Shown piece after piece: positions 15,546-24,098 of a stretch of 64,000 nucleotides of DNA (position 1 is its first letter; every line of letters starts with the position of its first letter). The DNA is taken from contig NZ_JAATEO010000026.1 in NCBI RefSeq assembly GCF_012034245.1, positions 30,465-94,464 of the forward strand. The letters run 5' to 3'. Both the position numbers and the translations under genes were made by a program. The notes under the pieces are model-generated. The model was not told the DNA's origin. It did no database searches and saw nothing but the letters and a program-made list of their open reading frames with translations. The DNA comes from Micromonospora thermarum. GTDB lineage: Bacteria; Actinomycetota; Actinomycetes; Mycobacteriales; Micromonosporaceae.

Positions 15546-16286
15546 TCAGCTGTCCCGGGGCCGGGAGACCGTGCTCACCAGCCGCTCGGCGACCTCGCGG
15601 AGCGGGATGGCGAGCGAGGTGGCCGCGCTGCGCAACACCTCCAGGGCCTCCTCGGCCCGGCAGCCGCGCTGGGTCATGATCACACCCACCGCCTGGCCGA
15701 CCACCCCGTCGCCGAGCGGGCCGGCGCCGAGCTGGTCGGCCTCGGCGGCCGAGCGGGCCCGGTCCCGTACGGCGGCGAGCAGCAGCCCGGCGTGCTCGGC
15801 GAGCAGCATGGCGGTGAGCTGGTGCCGGGGGGTGAGCGCGTCGGTGGCGCCGGCGTAGAGGTTGAGCGAGCCGATCACCTGCTCGTCCACGTCGACCTGG
15901 GCCGAGATCACCCCGCGTACGCCGAGTTCGCGGGCCCGCGCCGTCCAGTCCGGCCAGCGCGACTCACGGCCCAGGTGCTCGGAGAGCACCATCTCCCGCC
16001 GCCGGATCGCCTCCATGGCCGGCGAGTCCGGGCCGTGCCGCAGGTCGTCCAGACCGGCGAGCCGCTCGTCGGACGCCGCCGCGGCGGCCGGTTCCCCGGC
16101 GCGCAGGGCGGTGAACCCGCACCAGGTCACTCCGGCCATCGCGTCGCGGGCGATCCGCACCAGGGCGGCCAGCGCCTCGTCGAAGTCGTCGACGCCGATC
16201 AGTCCGGCGGTCAGCTCCCGCAGCAGGGCCGCGGTCTCCAGCACGCCGAGTGTCTCCGCGACCGGCTCACGCATCCCGAGGTTCAC
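15546..16286 (-). CDS. GAF-ANTAR regulator (RNA-binding antiterminator)
   Basis: A 246-residue protein with a GAF sensor domain (about residues 20-165) and a C-terminal ANTAR domain (about 175-240: GVVGQAVGVIMTQRGCRAEEALEVLR). ANTAR domains bind paired RNA hairpins and prevent termination. The ligand of the GAF domain is unknown. The GTG at 16286 has GGAGG 4 nt upstream and is preferred to the ATG 12 nt further in. It is monocistronic, separated from secA2 by a strong terminator. Confidence 0.9.
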   Translation of the reverse strand: MNLGMREPVAETLGVLETAALLRELTAGLIGVDDFDEALAALVRIARDAMAGVTWCGFTALRAGEPAAAAASDERLAGLDDLRHGPDSPAMEAIRRREMVLSEHLGRESRWPDWTARARELGVRGVISAQVDVDEQVIGSLNLYAGATDALTPRHQLTAMLLAEHAGLLLAAVRDRARSAAEADQLGAGPLGDGVVGQAVGVIMTQRGCRAEEALEVLRSAATSLAIPLREVAERLVSTVSRPRDS

Positions 16287-16421
16287 CGGTCCTCCGCCCC
16301 CACCGCGAATGCGCGCGACACCGCGCGCCCCACCGGGGCCGTTCCCTGTTCCATTTCCTGATCTCTCCCGACTCTCCGGACCCGGGCTACTACCCCCAGG
16401 AACAGGGGTCGAAACGACGCA

Positions 16422-16467
16422 AAAGGGTGCTCTTCCGGTGTCACACGTCACCGGAAGGGCACCCTTT
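16422..16467 (-). terminator. secA2 terminator
   Basis: A 19-bp stem with one mismatch (16422-16440 with 16449-16467) encloses an 8-nt loop. On the minus strand it ends in TTTT. It lies 7 nt after the secA2 stop, so it is a classical intrinsic terminator for that gene. Confidence 0.88.
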
Positions 16468-16473
16468 AGGCGA

Positions 16474-18765
16474 CTATCGAGAGCCGGAGCTGAGCCGGCG
16501 GCCCACCGAGGCGATGAGCCGGTCGAGCTCCGAGCCGAACGGGTTGTCGTGGACCAGGTACGTCCAGGTGGCGCTCGGCCGGACCAGCTTGGCCTCCTCG
16601 GGCTCCCAGGTCTCGTCGAACTCGGTCTCGGTGAAGGTCTCGATGGTGCGCCGTTCGATCTCCGGGACCAGGTTGTTGAACGCGGGCACGGCAGCGCGGT
16701 GGAACTCGTCGAGCGGGTCCAGCCGGCCCAGTGCCCGCAGGTGCACGCCCTCGCGGACCTCGGACAGCTCGGCGAGGTGCTCGGCCCAGAGCCGGTCGAG
16801 GTGGAAGAGGGCGATCGACCGGGCGACCCGGGCGAGCAGGTCCTCGTCCATCTCGCCGGCCTTGTCGGGCACCTTGTCCAGCAGCATCAACGCCGCGACG
16901 TCGGTGGTCAGCAGGCGCTCCCGGCGCTCCGCGAGGGCCTTGCGCTGCTGCTCGATCACCACGCTGTAGCGCCACGTGTTGCGGTGGATCTCGTGGTTGA
17001 CGCCCTCGGCGACCCGCTGGGCGTGCTCGACGGCGTAGTCGACCTGCGGGTCGGTGACCAGGCCGTCGGCGTTCATCCGGGGCGACGCCGGCACGGTGTC
17101 GCCGGCGTGGCGGGCGACGAGGTCGTCCTCCAGGCTGACGAAGAAGACCGAGCCACCCGGGTCCCCCTGCCGGCCGGCGCGCCCGCGCAACTGGTCGTCG
17201 ACGCGACGGCTGTCGTGCCGGCCGCTGCCGATCACGTACAGGCCGCCGAGCTCGGCGACCCGGTCGCGGTCGGCCTGGTCGCTGCCGCCGAGGCGGATGT
17301 CGACACCCCGGCCGGCCATCTGGGTGGAGACGGTCACCGCGCCGTACGCGCCGGCCTCGGCGATGATCGCCGCCTCCTCGTCGTCGTTCTTCGCGTTGAG
17401 GACGACGCACGGCACGCCGGCCGCGTTCAGGCCGGCGGCCAGCCCCTCGGACTCCTTGACGTCGAGGGTGCCGACCAACACCGGCCGCCCGCGCTCGTGG
17501 TTCCGCCGGATCTCGTCGATCAGCGCGTCCTCCTTCTCGGCGCGGGTCGCGTAGATCCGGTCCGCCTCGTCCTCCCGGATGCACGGGGTGTTCGGCGGGA
17601 TCACCGCCACCTCCAGGCCGAAGAACTCCCGGAGCTGGTCACCGACCAGCACGGCGGTGGCGGTCATGCCGCAGACCGTCGGGTAGAGCCCGATGTACGC
17701 CTGGACGGCGATCGTGCCGAGCACCTCGCCCTCGGCCGTGGCGTCCAGGCCCTCCTTGGCCTCCACGGCCGCCTGGAGGCCGTCGGGCCACCGGCGCCGC
17801 TGGGCGACCCGCCCACGCATCTCGTCGATCAGCTCGACCGTGCCCTCGCGGACGATGTAGTCCACGTCGCGGTGCAGCAGCGCGTGGGCGTGCAGCGCCA
17901 CGTTCACCGCCGAGAGCTGGGCGACGTGCTCCTCGTCGTACAGGTCGATGCCGAGCTTGGCCTCGACGGCGGCGAGGCCGGCGGCGGTGAAGGCGACGCT
18001 GCGGCCGTCCTCGGCGACGGTGTAGTGCTTGCCCTTGCGCAGGCCGCGCACGAGCGTGGCGGCGGTGTGCACCGGGTCCTGCTCGCCGGCGACCGCACCG
18101 GCGAGGACCATCGGCACCCGGGCCTCGTCGATGAGGATCGAGTCGGCCTCGTCGACGATCGCGGTGCGCAGCGCGGGCTGCACCCGGTCCTCGATGTCGG
18201 TGACGAGCTGGTCGCGCAGGTAGTCGAAGCCGGCCTCGCTGACCGAGACGTACGTGACGTCGCAGGCGTACGCCTCGCGCCGCTCCTGCGGCGTGGACGC
18301 CTCGTTGACCCAGCCGACGGTGAGGCCGAGCAGGGTGTAGACCGGCTCCATCCACTGGGCGTCGCGGCGGGCCAGGTAGTCGTTGACGGTGAGCACGTGG
18401 ACCGGGCCGTTGCCCACGCGGACGTGCCCGTACGCGGCGATCACGGCGGTCAGGGTCTTCCCCTCACCGGTCGCCATCTCGGCGACCTTGCCGGACAGCA
18501 GCGCCATCGCGCCGAGCAGCTGCACGTCGTACGGCCGCTGGTCGAGCCCGCGGCGGGCGGCCTCCCGGCCGATCGCGCAGATCTCCTCGTAGCCCTCGGC
18601 CTTTCCGGCGGCCTCGGTCAGCTCGGCGTCGTCGAGCGCCCGCAGCTCCTCCTCGCGCGCCTCGATGGCGGGCAGCAGCTTCTCCAGCGGTCCCAGGTCC
18701 ACCGTCGTGCCCGGGCGCTGAAGAAACCGCCGGAACCTGCTCTTCAACCGTTGCGACACACCCAT
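16474..18765 (-). CDS. secA2: accessory preprotein translocase ATPase SecA2
   Basis: A 763-residue SecA-type motor. Walker A is MATGEGKT (residues 97-104) and the DEAD-type box is VDEADSILIDEARVP. AGRGVDIRLGG and QLRGRAGRQGDPG are the conserved helicase motifs. It is shorter than housekeeping SecA (about 900-950 residues) and ends without the C-terminal zinc-binding tail. Both are typical of the actinobacterial SecA2, which exports a subset of proteins through SecYEG. No dedicated substrate gene is adjacent. Start MGVSQRLKSRFRRFLQ at 18765. Confidence 0.92.
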   Translation of the reverse strand: MGVSQRLKSRFRRFLQRPGTTVDLGPLEKLLPAIEAREEELRALDDAELTEAAGKAEGYEEICAIGREAARRGLDQRPYDVQLLGAMALLSGKVAEMATGEGKTLTAVIAAYGHVRVGNGPVHVLTVNDYLARRDAQWMEPVYTLLGLTVGWVNEASTPQERREAYACDVTYVSVSEAGFDYLRDQLVTDIEDRVQPALRTAIVDEADSILIDEARVPMVLAGAVAGEQDPVHTAATLVRGLRKGKHYTVAEDGRSVAFTAAGLAAVEAKLGIDLYDEEHVAQLSAVNVALHAHALLHRDVDYIVREGTVELIDEMRGRVAQRRRWPDGLQAAVEAKEGLDATAEGEVLGTIAVQAYIGLYPTVCGMTATAVLVGDQLREFFGLEVAVIPPNTPCIREDEADRIYATRAEKEDALIDEIRRNHERGRPVLVGTLDVKESEGLAAGLNAAGVPCVVLNAKNDDEEAAIIAEAGAYGAVTVSTQMAGRGVDIRLGGSDQADRDRVAELGGLYVIGSGRHDSRRVDDQLRGRAGRQGDPGGSVFFVSLEDDLVARHAGDTVPASPRMNADGLVTDPQVDYAVEHAQRVAEGVNHEIHRNTWRYSVVIEQQRKALAERRERLLTTDVAALMLLDKVPDKAGEMDEDLLARVARSIALFHLDRLWAEHLAELSEVREGVHLRALGRLDPLDEFHRAAVPAFNNLVPEIERRTIETFTETEFDETWEPEEAKLVRPSATWTYLVHDNPFGSELDRLIASVGRRLSSGSR

Positions 18766-18832
18766 GAGCGGCAACGGTACGCGACCGGACCGATCTCCCG
18801 CGTCCCGCCCGCCCACGCCCCGAACCCCTCGA

Positions 18833-18913
18833 TCCCCGCGATCTTGCACTTACTGCCCCGACAAATGCCACATCCACCCCAAAGGGAGGGCCGAAAGTGC
18901 AAGATCGCGGGGA
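18833..18913. repeat. intergenic inverted repeat containing GATCTTGCACTT
   Basis: A perfect 19-bp inverted repeat (18833-18851 and 18895-18913, arms TCCCCGCGATCTTGCACTT) flanks a 43-nt centre. It lies between secA2 and the MDR dehydrogenase gene. It is too long and open-looped for a simple terminator, and looks like a dispersed REP-type element. Its copy number in the genome cannot be seen here. Confidence 0.7.
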
Positions 18914-18930
18914 GCGGGGCGGGTCCACGG

Positions 18931-20019
18931 TCAGCAGGTGAGCACGACCTGGAGCTCCTGGCGGCGGCGCTCGGCGAGGTCGGTGAGCAGCGCCGGCGCC
19001 TCGTCGAAGGGCACCACCGCCGAGATCAGGTGCTTGCGGATCTCCTCGCCGTACGCGCGGAGCAGGTCGATCGTCTCCGCGCTCAGCCGCTCCCGGTCCC
19101 AGATCGGTGCGAGCCCCCGGGGCACCCGGCCGATCTGGGCGCAGCGCACGGACAGCCCGTTGTGGTGGAACTCCTCGCCGAACCGGACCTCGTCCGCCCC
19201 GGCCTGGTAGAAGGCCAGGTCGATGACGGTGCCCTGGGGCCGGAGCAGGCGCAGCGCGAGGTGCATCGCCCAGGCCTGGCCGCGGCACTGGAACACCACG
19301 TCGGCGCCGCGGTCCCCGGCGGCGTGCCCCCACCGGGTCTTCAGCACCACCGCCGGATCGTCCGCCTCCGGGTCGAGGGTCTCCAGGCCCAGCGCCTCGG
19401 CGACCGCCCGGCGCTGCGGCGTCGGGTCGAGCACGACCACGGACGCCGCGCCGTGCCGCTTGGCGAACAGCGCCGTGAGCAGCGCCACCACGCCGCTGCC
19501 GACCACCGCGACGCGCCGGCCGCGCACCCCGTCGGCGAGCGAGCGCACGTCGGTCCCGTGCACGTCGGCGGCGGCGTGCAGGATGCCGTTGGCGCAGATC
19601 GGCCCCATGTGCGCGACGTAGACGCCGAGCAGCGGGTCCAGGTCGTCGGGCAGCGGGACGAACCGCTCCTTGACCGGGTCGGCGACGTAGCCGGTGCGGT
19701 GGCCGTACGTCATGGCGCCCACCGCGCCGACGGCGATGGCCGGGGTGGCGCTCTCCACCACCCGCCCGACCTGCATGTAGCCGAGCCGGTTCACCGGGTA
19801 CGGCGTGCTCGCCGCGCCGGGCTGGAACAGGCCGAGGTCGGCGTTCCAGCTGACGTTCAGGTACGGGTTCGTGCCCTTGACGAAGCTCAGCTCGGTGCCG
19901 GCGGAGACGCCGCTGTAGAGCGTCTCCACGCGGAAGGTGCCCTCCTCCATAGGAGCGGCGTCCTGCTCGACCAGTTCCACCCGCCCGGGGGCGGTGACGG
20001 CCACGATCCGGTCACGCAT
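18931..20019 (-). CDS. medium-chain dehydrogenase/reductase
   Basis: A 362-residue MDR-superfamily protein with a GroES-like N-terminal half (VSAGTELSFVKGTNPY, LGYMQVGRVVES) and a Rossmann half (VAVVGSGVVALLTALFAKRHGA). The GHExxG zinc motif and the four-cysteine structural zinc loop are not seen, so zinc use is uncertain. The start overlaps the stop of the Gfo/Idh/MocA gene by 8 bp, and such pairs usually act on the same sugar or polyol intermediate. The substrate is unknown. Confidence 0.88.
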   Translation of the reverse strand: MRDRIVAVTAPGRVELVEQDAAPMEEGTFRVETLYSGVSAGTELSFVKGTNPYLNVSWNADLGLFQPGAASTPYPVNRLGYMQVGRVVESATPAIAVGAVGAMTYGHRTGYVADPVKERFVPLPDDLDPLLGVYVAHMGPICANGILHAAADVHGTDVRSLADGVRGRRVAVVGSGVVALLTALFAKRHGAASVVVLDPTPQRRAVAEALGLETLDPEADDPAVVLKTRWGHAAGDRGADVVFQCRGQAWAMHLALRLLRPQGTVIDLAFYQAGADEVRFGEEFHHNGLSVRCAQIGRVPRGLAPIWDRERLSAETIDLLRAYGEEIRKHLISAVVPFDEAPALLTDLAERRRQELQVVLTC

Positions 20020-21022
20020 CGACGGTCACCCCGGTCGCGAGGGTCGGCGCGGTGGCCGGGGCGGTCAGGCGCACCGCCCGGCCGGCGCGGGCGGAGTCGG
20101 CCACGGCGACCGCCAGCCGCTGGGTGCCGAGCGCCTCCGCGTACGGGACGCGCACGTCGTCGCCGACGCCACGGACGGCGTCGACGAACGCCCGGTCCAC
20201 GGCCACCCGGGCGGCGTCCGGGTCGGCGGCGAACGACCGCTCGCCGTCCGCGTCGCGGACCACCAGGCCGTCCTCGGTCAGCGCCAGGGCGAGCCCGTCG
20301 GCGAGGATCTCCAGGCCGGCCCGGTGCTTCCACCCGAGGACGCAGGCGGCGGTGAGGGTGCCGACGGCGCCGGAGGCGAACCGCAGCGCGGCGGTGGTCA
20401 CCGAGTCGATGTCGGCGCCGTCGACCGGCGGCGGCGTGCCGTTCCCGTACGCGGTCACCTCGGTGACCTCGCCGACCAGGACGCGGATCAGGTCCAGCAC
20501 GTGTGCGGCCTGCTCGACCACCGGCCCGCCGGAGTGGTCGCGCCGCGACCACCAGGCCACCGGGGGCACCTTGTCCAGCCAGGACCCGGCGACCATCCGC
20601 ACCGGACGGTCGGCGAGCAGTTCCCGGGCCTGCTCGACGATCGGCAGGTACCGCCAGTGGTGCCCGACGCCGGTGAGCAGGCCGCGCTCGGCCACGAGGG
20701 CGGCGATCCGCTCGGCGGTGCCGAGGTCCACCGCCACCGGCTTCTCCACGAACATCGGCACGCCGGCCGCGATCACCGCCTCCTCCGCCGGCCCGTGGGC
20801 GAACGGCGGGACGCAGACGTACACGGCGTCCGGGCCGGCGGCCAGCAGGTCCTCGACGCCGGCGAAGGTCGGGACGCCGTACGTGTCGGCCAGGGCGGCG
20901 GCCGCCGCCGACACGACGTCGGTCACCCCGAGCAGCTCGGCGTCGTCGAACCCGCTCAACACCCGGGCGTGGCGCTGTGCCACCCCGCCGGCCCCGATCA
21001 GTCCCACCCGGCACGTGCGCAT
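20012..21022 (-). CDS. Gfo/Idh/MocA family oxidoreductase
   Basis: A 336-residue NAD(P)-dependent oxidoreductase with Rossmann start CRVGLIGAGGVAQRHARVL, the family motif VEKPVAVD and a C-terminal alpha/beta half including SWLDKVPPVAWWSRRDHSGG. Members oxidise or isomerise sugars and inositols. ATG 21022 is chosen because GGAGAGG lies at proper distance; an ATG 18 nt earlier has no such site. It is translationally coupled to the MDR gene. The 193-bp gap to divergent gpgS may hold both promoters. Confidence 0.92.
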   Translation of the reverse strand: MRTCRVGLIGAGGVAQRHARVLSGFDDAELLGVTDVVSAAAAALADTYGVPTFAGVEDLLAAGPDAVYVCVPPFAHGPAEEAVIAAGVPMFVEKPVAVDLGTAERIAALVAERGLLTGVGHHWRYLPIVEQARELLADRPVRMVAGSWLDKVPPVAWWSRRDHSGGPVVEQAAHVLDLIRVLVGEVTEVTAYGNGTPPPVDGADIDSVTTAALRFASGAVGTLTAACVLGWKHRAGLEILADGLALALTEDGLVVRDADGERSFAADPDAARVAVDRAFVDAVRGVGDDVRVPYAEALGTQRLAVAVADSARAGRAVRLTAPATAPTLATGVTVDA

Positions 21023-21215
21023 CTCATCACGCCTCTCCATGACGTTTCAGTGTTCCGCGCCAGCTCTCCCCCCGTGTGGGCGCAATCAAACGTTCATCCC
21101 CCGGGAACGCCCCGTCACCACTCTCGTGATCACCCTGTTAGGGATGATCCGGTTAGCAGGAGCGAGGTAGTGGGAAAACCAAGACCAGTTTTTCCGCCAC
21201 GATCAGGGGGTGCCT

Positions 21216-22232
21216 GTGCGGAATACGGAAACGATCGTCTCACCGGTGGTGGAGGCCTGGGCCACCTACCGGACGACGTCGGCCGCCGACTGGCCGGCGC
21301 GGCGCCTGCTGCGCGCCAAGGGGGACAGCCGGGTCAGCGTGGTGCTGCCCGCCCGCAACGAAGAGGCCACGGTCGGCGCCATCGTGTCGACGATCCGGGA
21401 GCACCTGATGGACCGGGTGGCCCTGGTCGACGAGCTGATCGTCGTCGACTCCCGGTCCACCGACCGGACGGCCCAGGTCGCCCGGGCCGCCGGCGCCGAG
21501 GTCGTCAGCCAGGACGCGATGACCCGCGGTCTGCCGCGACTCACGGGCAAGGGCGACGCGCTGTGGGCCGGGCTGGCCGCCGCCGAGGGCGACGTGGTCG
21601 CGTTCGTCGACGCCGACCTCCGCGAGTTCCGTCCGCACTTCGTGACCGGGCTGATCGGCCCGCTGCTCACGGACCCGTCCGTCGATTTCGTCAAGGGCTT
21701 CTACCACCGCCCCCTGGTCGGCACGGCCGGCGTGGAGGCCGACGGCGGGGGCCGGGTCACCGAGCTGATGGCGCGCCCGCTGCTGAACCTGTTCTGGCCC
21801 GAGCTGGCCGGCTTCGTGCAGCCCCTGGCCGGGGAGTACGCCGGCCGCCGGGACGTGCTGGAGCGGGTGCCGTTCGTGTCCGGGTACGGCGTCGAGACGG
21901 CGATGCTCATCGACCTGCTCGACCTGGTGGGCCTGGACGCGCTCGCCCAGGTCGACCTCGGTGAGCGCAAGCACCGGCACCAGGACACCGCGGCCCTGGG
22001 CCGGATGTCCGCGCAGATCATGCTCACCGCCTGGTCCCGGCTCCAGCGCCGCGGGTGGGCGGCACCGGGCGCGTTCCCCGCGGAGCTGCTCACCCAGTTC
22101 CGGCGCGGCGGCTCGGAGGCCCTGCCGAACCTGGAGCGGGAGATCGTGGTCACGGACGTCTCCATCGAGGAGCGTCCGCCCCTGGCCGAGTTGCGGCACC
22201 GGGTCCCCCGGCGCCGGATGGCGGCGGCGTGA
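21216..22232 (+). CDS. gpgS: glucosyl-3-phosphoglycerate synthase
   Basis: A 338-residue GT81/GT2-like glycosyltransferase. It joins NDP-glucose to 3-phosphoglycerate, the first step of methylglucose lipopolysaccharide or glucosylglycerate synthesis. Seen: nucleotide-binding start VVLPARNEEATVG, VDSRSTDRT, the metal motif VDADLREF, FVKGFYHRP, and the acceptor region AGEYAGRRDVLERVPFVSGYGVE. Two GTG starts are in frame; GTG 21216 is best placed behind AGGGGG. A GT4 glycosyltransferase follows after 76 nt. Confidence 0.92.
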   Translation: MRNTETIVSPVVEAWATYRTTSAADWPARRLLRAKGDSRVSVVLPARNEEATVGAIVSTIREHLMDRVALVDELIVVDSRSTDRTAQVARAAGAEVVSQDAMTRGLPRLTGKGDALWAGLAAAEGDVVAFVDADLREFRPHFVTGLIGPLLTDPSVDFVKGFYHRPLVGTAGVEADGGGRVTELMARPLLNLFWPELAGFVQPLAGEYAGRRDVLERVPFVSGYGVETAMLIDLLDLVGLDALAQVDLGERKHRHQDTAALGRMSAQIMLTAWSRLQRRGWAAPGAFPAELLTQFRRGGSEALPNLEREIVVTDVSIEERPPLAELRHRVPRRRMAAA

Positions 22233-22308
22233 GGAGCCGGGCGCACCGCCCGGTCGGTGGTGGAGCGCGGGGCGTCCACGCCCCCGCCGAGGGAAGGGAC
22301 CGCGCGCG

Positions 22309-23466
22309 ATGAGCCTCACCGTCCTGATGAACGCCGGCCCCTGGCTGTCCGTGCCCCCGCCCGGTTACGGCGGCATCGAGAACGTCATCGCGACCCTGGT
22401 GCCGGAGCTGCGGCGACTCGGCGTCCGGATCGTGTTCGCCTCGGTCGGCACCAGCACCCTCCCGGTCGACGAGATGTTCTCCGTCTTCCCCGACGGGCAG
22501 TTCCACGCGCTGCAACGGCCGTACAACCAGGTCTGCGGCATCTCCCAGGCGCACCTGAACGGCGTGGTGCGGGAGCTGCACGCCCGCGACGACATCGACC
22601 TCGTGCACGACCACGTGGAGGCGGTCGGGCTGGCCACGCTCACCGCGATGGGCCCGGACGCCCCGCCGGCGCTGCACACCCTCCACTGGGACCTGGCCAA
22701 GCATCCCGAGCTGTACGGCAACGTCGACGGCGGGGACCGGGTCCGGGTCAACGGTGTGTCCGCCTCGCAGCTGGCCCGGGCGCCGCGCGCGCTGCAGGAG
22801 CACTCGGTCGGGCACGTGCACCTATCCACGCCGCTCGCCGTGGGCGCGGACCGTCGGCCCGCCGCGGCGAAGGGCGACTACGCGGTCGTCCTCGGCCGCA
22901 TCAACCCGGGCAAGGGGCAGGACCTGGGTGCCCGGGTGGCGCAGCGGGTGGGCGTCCCGCTGGTGCTCGCCGGGCCGGTCGGGCCGTACCACCGGCCGGA
23001 GGACCTGGCCGCGGCCGGCGAGGAGGCGCGGCAGAACCCGGACGTGCGGTTCTTCCTGGAGAAGGTGGCCCCGCACGTCGACGGTCACCTGGTCCGCTGG
23101 GTCGGCACGGTGGCCGGGCAGGAGCGCGACGACCTGGTGGCCGGCGCCCGCGCCACCCTCTTCCCGCTGCGGTGGGAGGAACCGGGGGGCACGGCGGTGG
23201 TCGAGTCCCTCGCCCTGGGCACGCCGGTGGTGTCCACCGCCCGGGGTTGCCTGCCCGAGCTGATCGACCACGGCCGTACCGGGCTGCTGACCACCGACGA
23301 GGAGGAGCTGGGCGACCTGCTCCTCGCGGCGAGCCTGATCGACGAGGGCGACTGCCGCCGGGAGGCCGCCGCCCGGTTCACGCCGGCACTGATGGCGCAG
23401 CGGTACGTGGCCCTGTACGAGCAGGTCCGCCAGCTCGCCACGGCGCCCCGGCTGCAACCCGTCTGA
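22309..23466 (+). CDS. GT4 family glycosyltransferase
   Basis: A 385-residue retaining GT-B glycosyltransferase. It has the acceptor-domain glycine loop PPPGYGGIENVIATL, the donor-domain start YAVVLGRINPGKG and the C-terminal EPGGTAVVESLALGTPVVST motif that holds the donor-binding Glu. GGGAAGGGA precedes ATG 22309. Its position behind gpgS and before a strong terminator suggests a two-gene polysaccharide or glycolipid unit. The acceptor is unknown. Confidence 0.9.
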   Translation: MSLTVLMNAGPWLSVPPPGYGGIENVIATLVPELRRLGVRIVFASVGTSTLPVDEMFSVFPDGQFHALQRPYNQVCGISQAHLNGVVRELHARDDIDLVHDHVEAVGLATLTAMGPDAPPALHTLHWDLAKHPELYGNVDGGDRVRVNGVSASQLARAPRALQEHSVGHVHLSTPLAVGADRRPAAAKGDYAVVLGRINPGKGQDLGARVAQRVGVPLVLAGPVGPYHRPEDLAAAGEEARQNPDVRFFLEKVAPHVDGHLVRWVGTVAGQERDDLVAGARATLFPLRWEEPGGTAVVESLALGTPVVSTARGCLPELIDHGRTGLLTTDEEELGDLLLAASLIDEGDCRREAAARFTPALMAQRYVALYEQVRQLATAPRLQPV

Positions 23467-23471
23467 CGCGC

Positions 23472-23510
23472 CGCACCCGGCCGCCCCCGCACCGGGGGCG
23501 GCCGGGTGCG
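23472..23510 (+). terminator. strong terminator after the GT4 gene
   Basis: A perfect 18-bp GC-rich stem (23472-23489 with 23493-23510) with a 3-nt loop CAC, followed by TTT. It starts 6 nt after the glycosyltransferase stop. Confidence 0.92.
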
Positions 23511-23543
23511 TTTCGACCCCGTCGTGACGGGTACGGCCCACCG

Positions 23544-24005
23544 GTGACGGTCCCGCCCGCCCACGCGCGCGCCCGGCGCAACCCGGCCGAGGGCCAGCCG
23601 CCGGTACGCCGGGCCGCCTTCGCCCTCGCCGTGGTTTTCCTGGTCAGCGGTCTGCTCGGCTTCGTACCCGGGGTCACCGAGAACTTCGCCGACCTCCGGA
23701 TCGCGGGCCACCAGTCGGGGGCCGAGCTGTTCGGCGTCTTCGGGGTGTCCGTCCTGCACAACCTCGTCCACCTGATGTTCGGTGTGGCCGGGCTGGTCCT
23801 GGCCCGGTCGGTCCCGGCCGCCCGGGTGTACCTGATCGGCGGCGGCGCGATCTACCTCGTGCTGTGGTTGTACGGGATGGCGGTGGACCACCGCAGCGCG
23901 GCGAACTTCCTCCCGGTGAACGACGCCGACGACTGGCTGCACCTCGCTCTCGGCGGCGGGATGGTCGCACTGGGCACGCTGGTCCCGCGCCACGCCCGCC
24001 GGTGA
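23544..24005 (+). CDS. DUF4383 membrane protein
   Basis: A 153-residue protein with four membrane segments (about residues 23-43, 62-85, 92-110 and 128-147). Family words are VFLVSGLLGFVPG, LFGVFGVSVLHNLVHLMFG and NFLPVNDADDWLHLALG. DUF4383 has no established function. A GTG at 23544 is the likely start, though no clear ribosome site precedes it. It is separated from the GT4 gene by a terminator. Confidence 0.85.
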   Translation: MTVPPAHARARRNPAEGQPPVRRAAFALAVVFLVSGLLGFVPGVTENFADLRIAGHQSGAELFGVFGVSVLHNLVHLMFGVAGLVLARSVPAARVYLIGGGAIYLVLWLYGMAVDHRSAANFLPVNDADDWLHLALGGGMVALGTLVPRHARR

Positions 24006-24098
24006 CGGCGGCGGCCCGGTGACCCCGGTCTCGCCCGGTTTCGCCCTGGTCAGGCGCGGGTAGTTCGCAGGTTCCGACGACGAGAGGCAAGGGCCGCA

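Noticed and set aside
15862..20355. 1497-codon plus-strand ORF across secA2 and the MDR gene
   Set aside because: It runs antisense to two clearly conserved genes, has no domain of its own and shows the Val/Asp/Gly-rich composition of a shadow frame in high-GC DNA.
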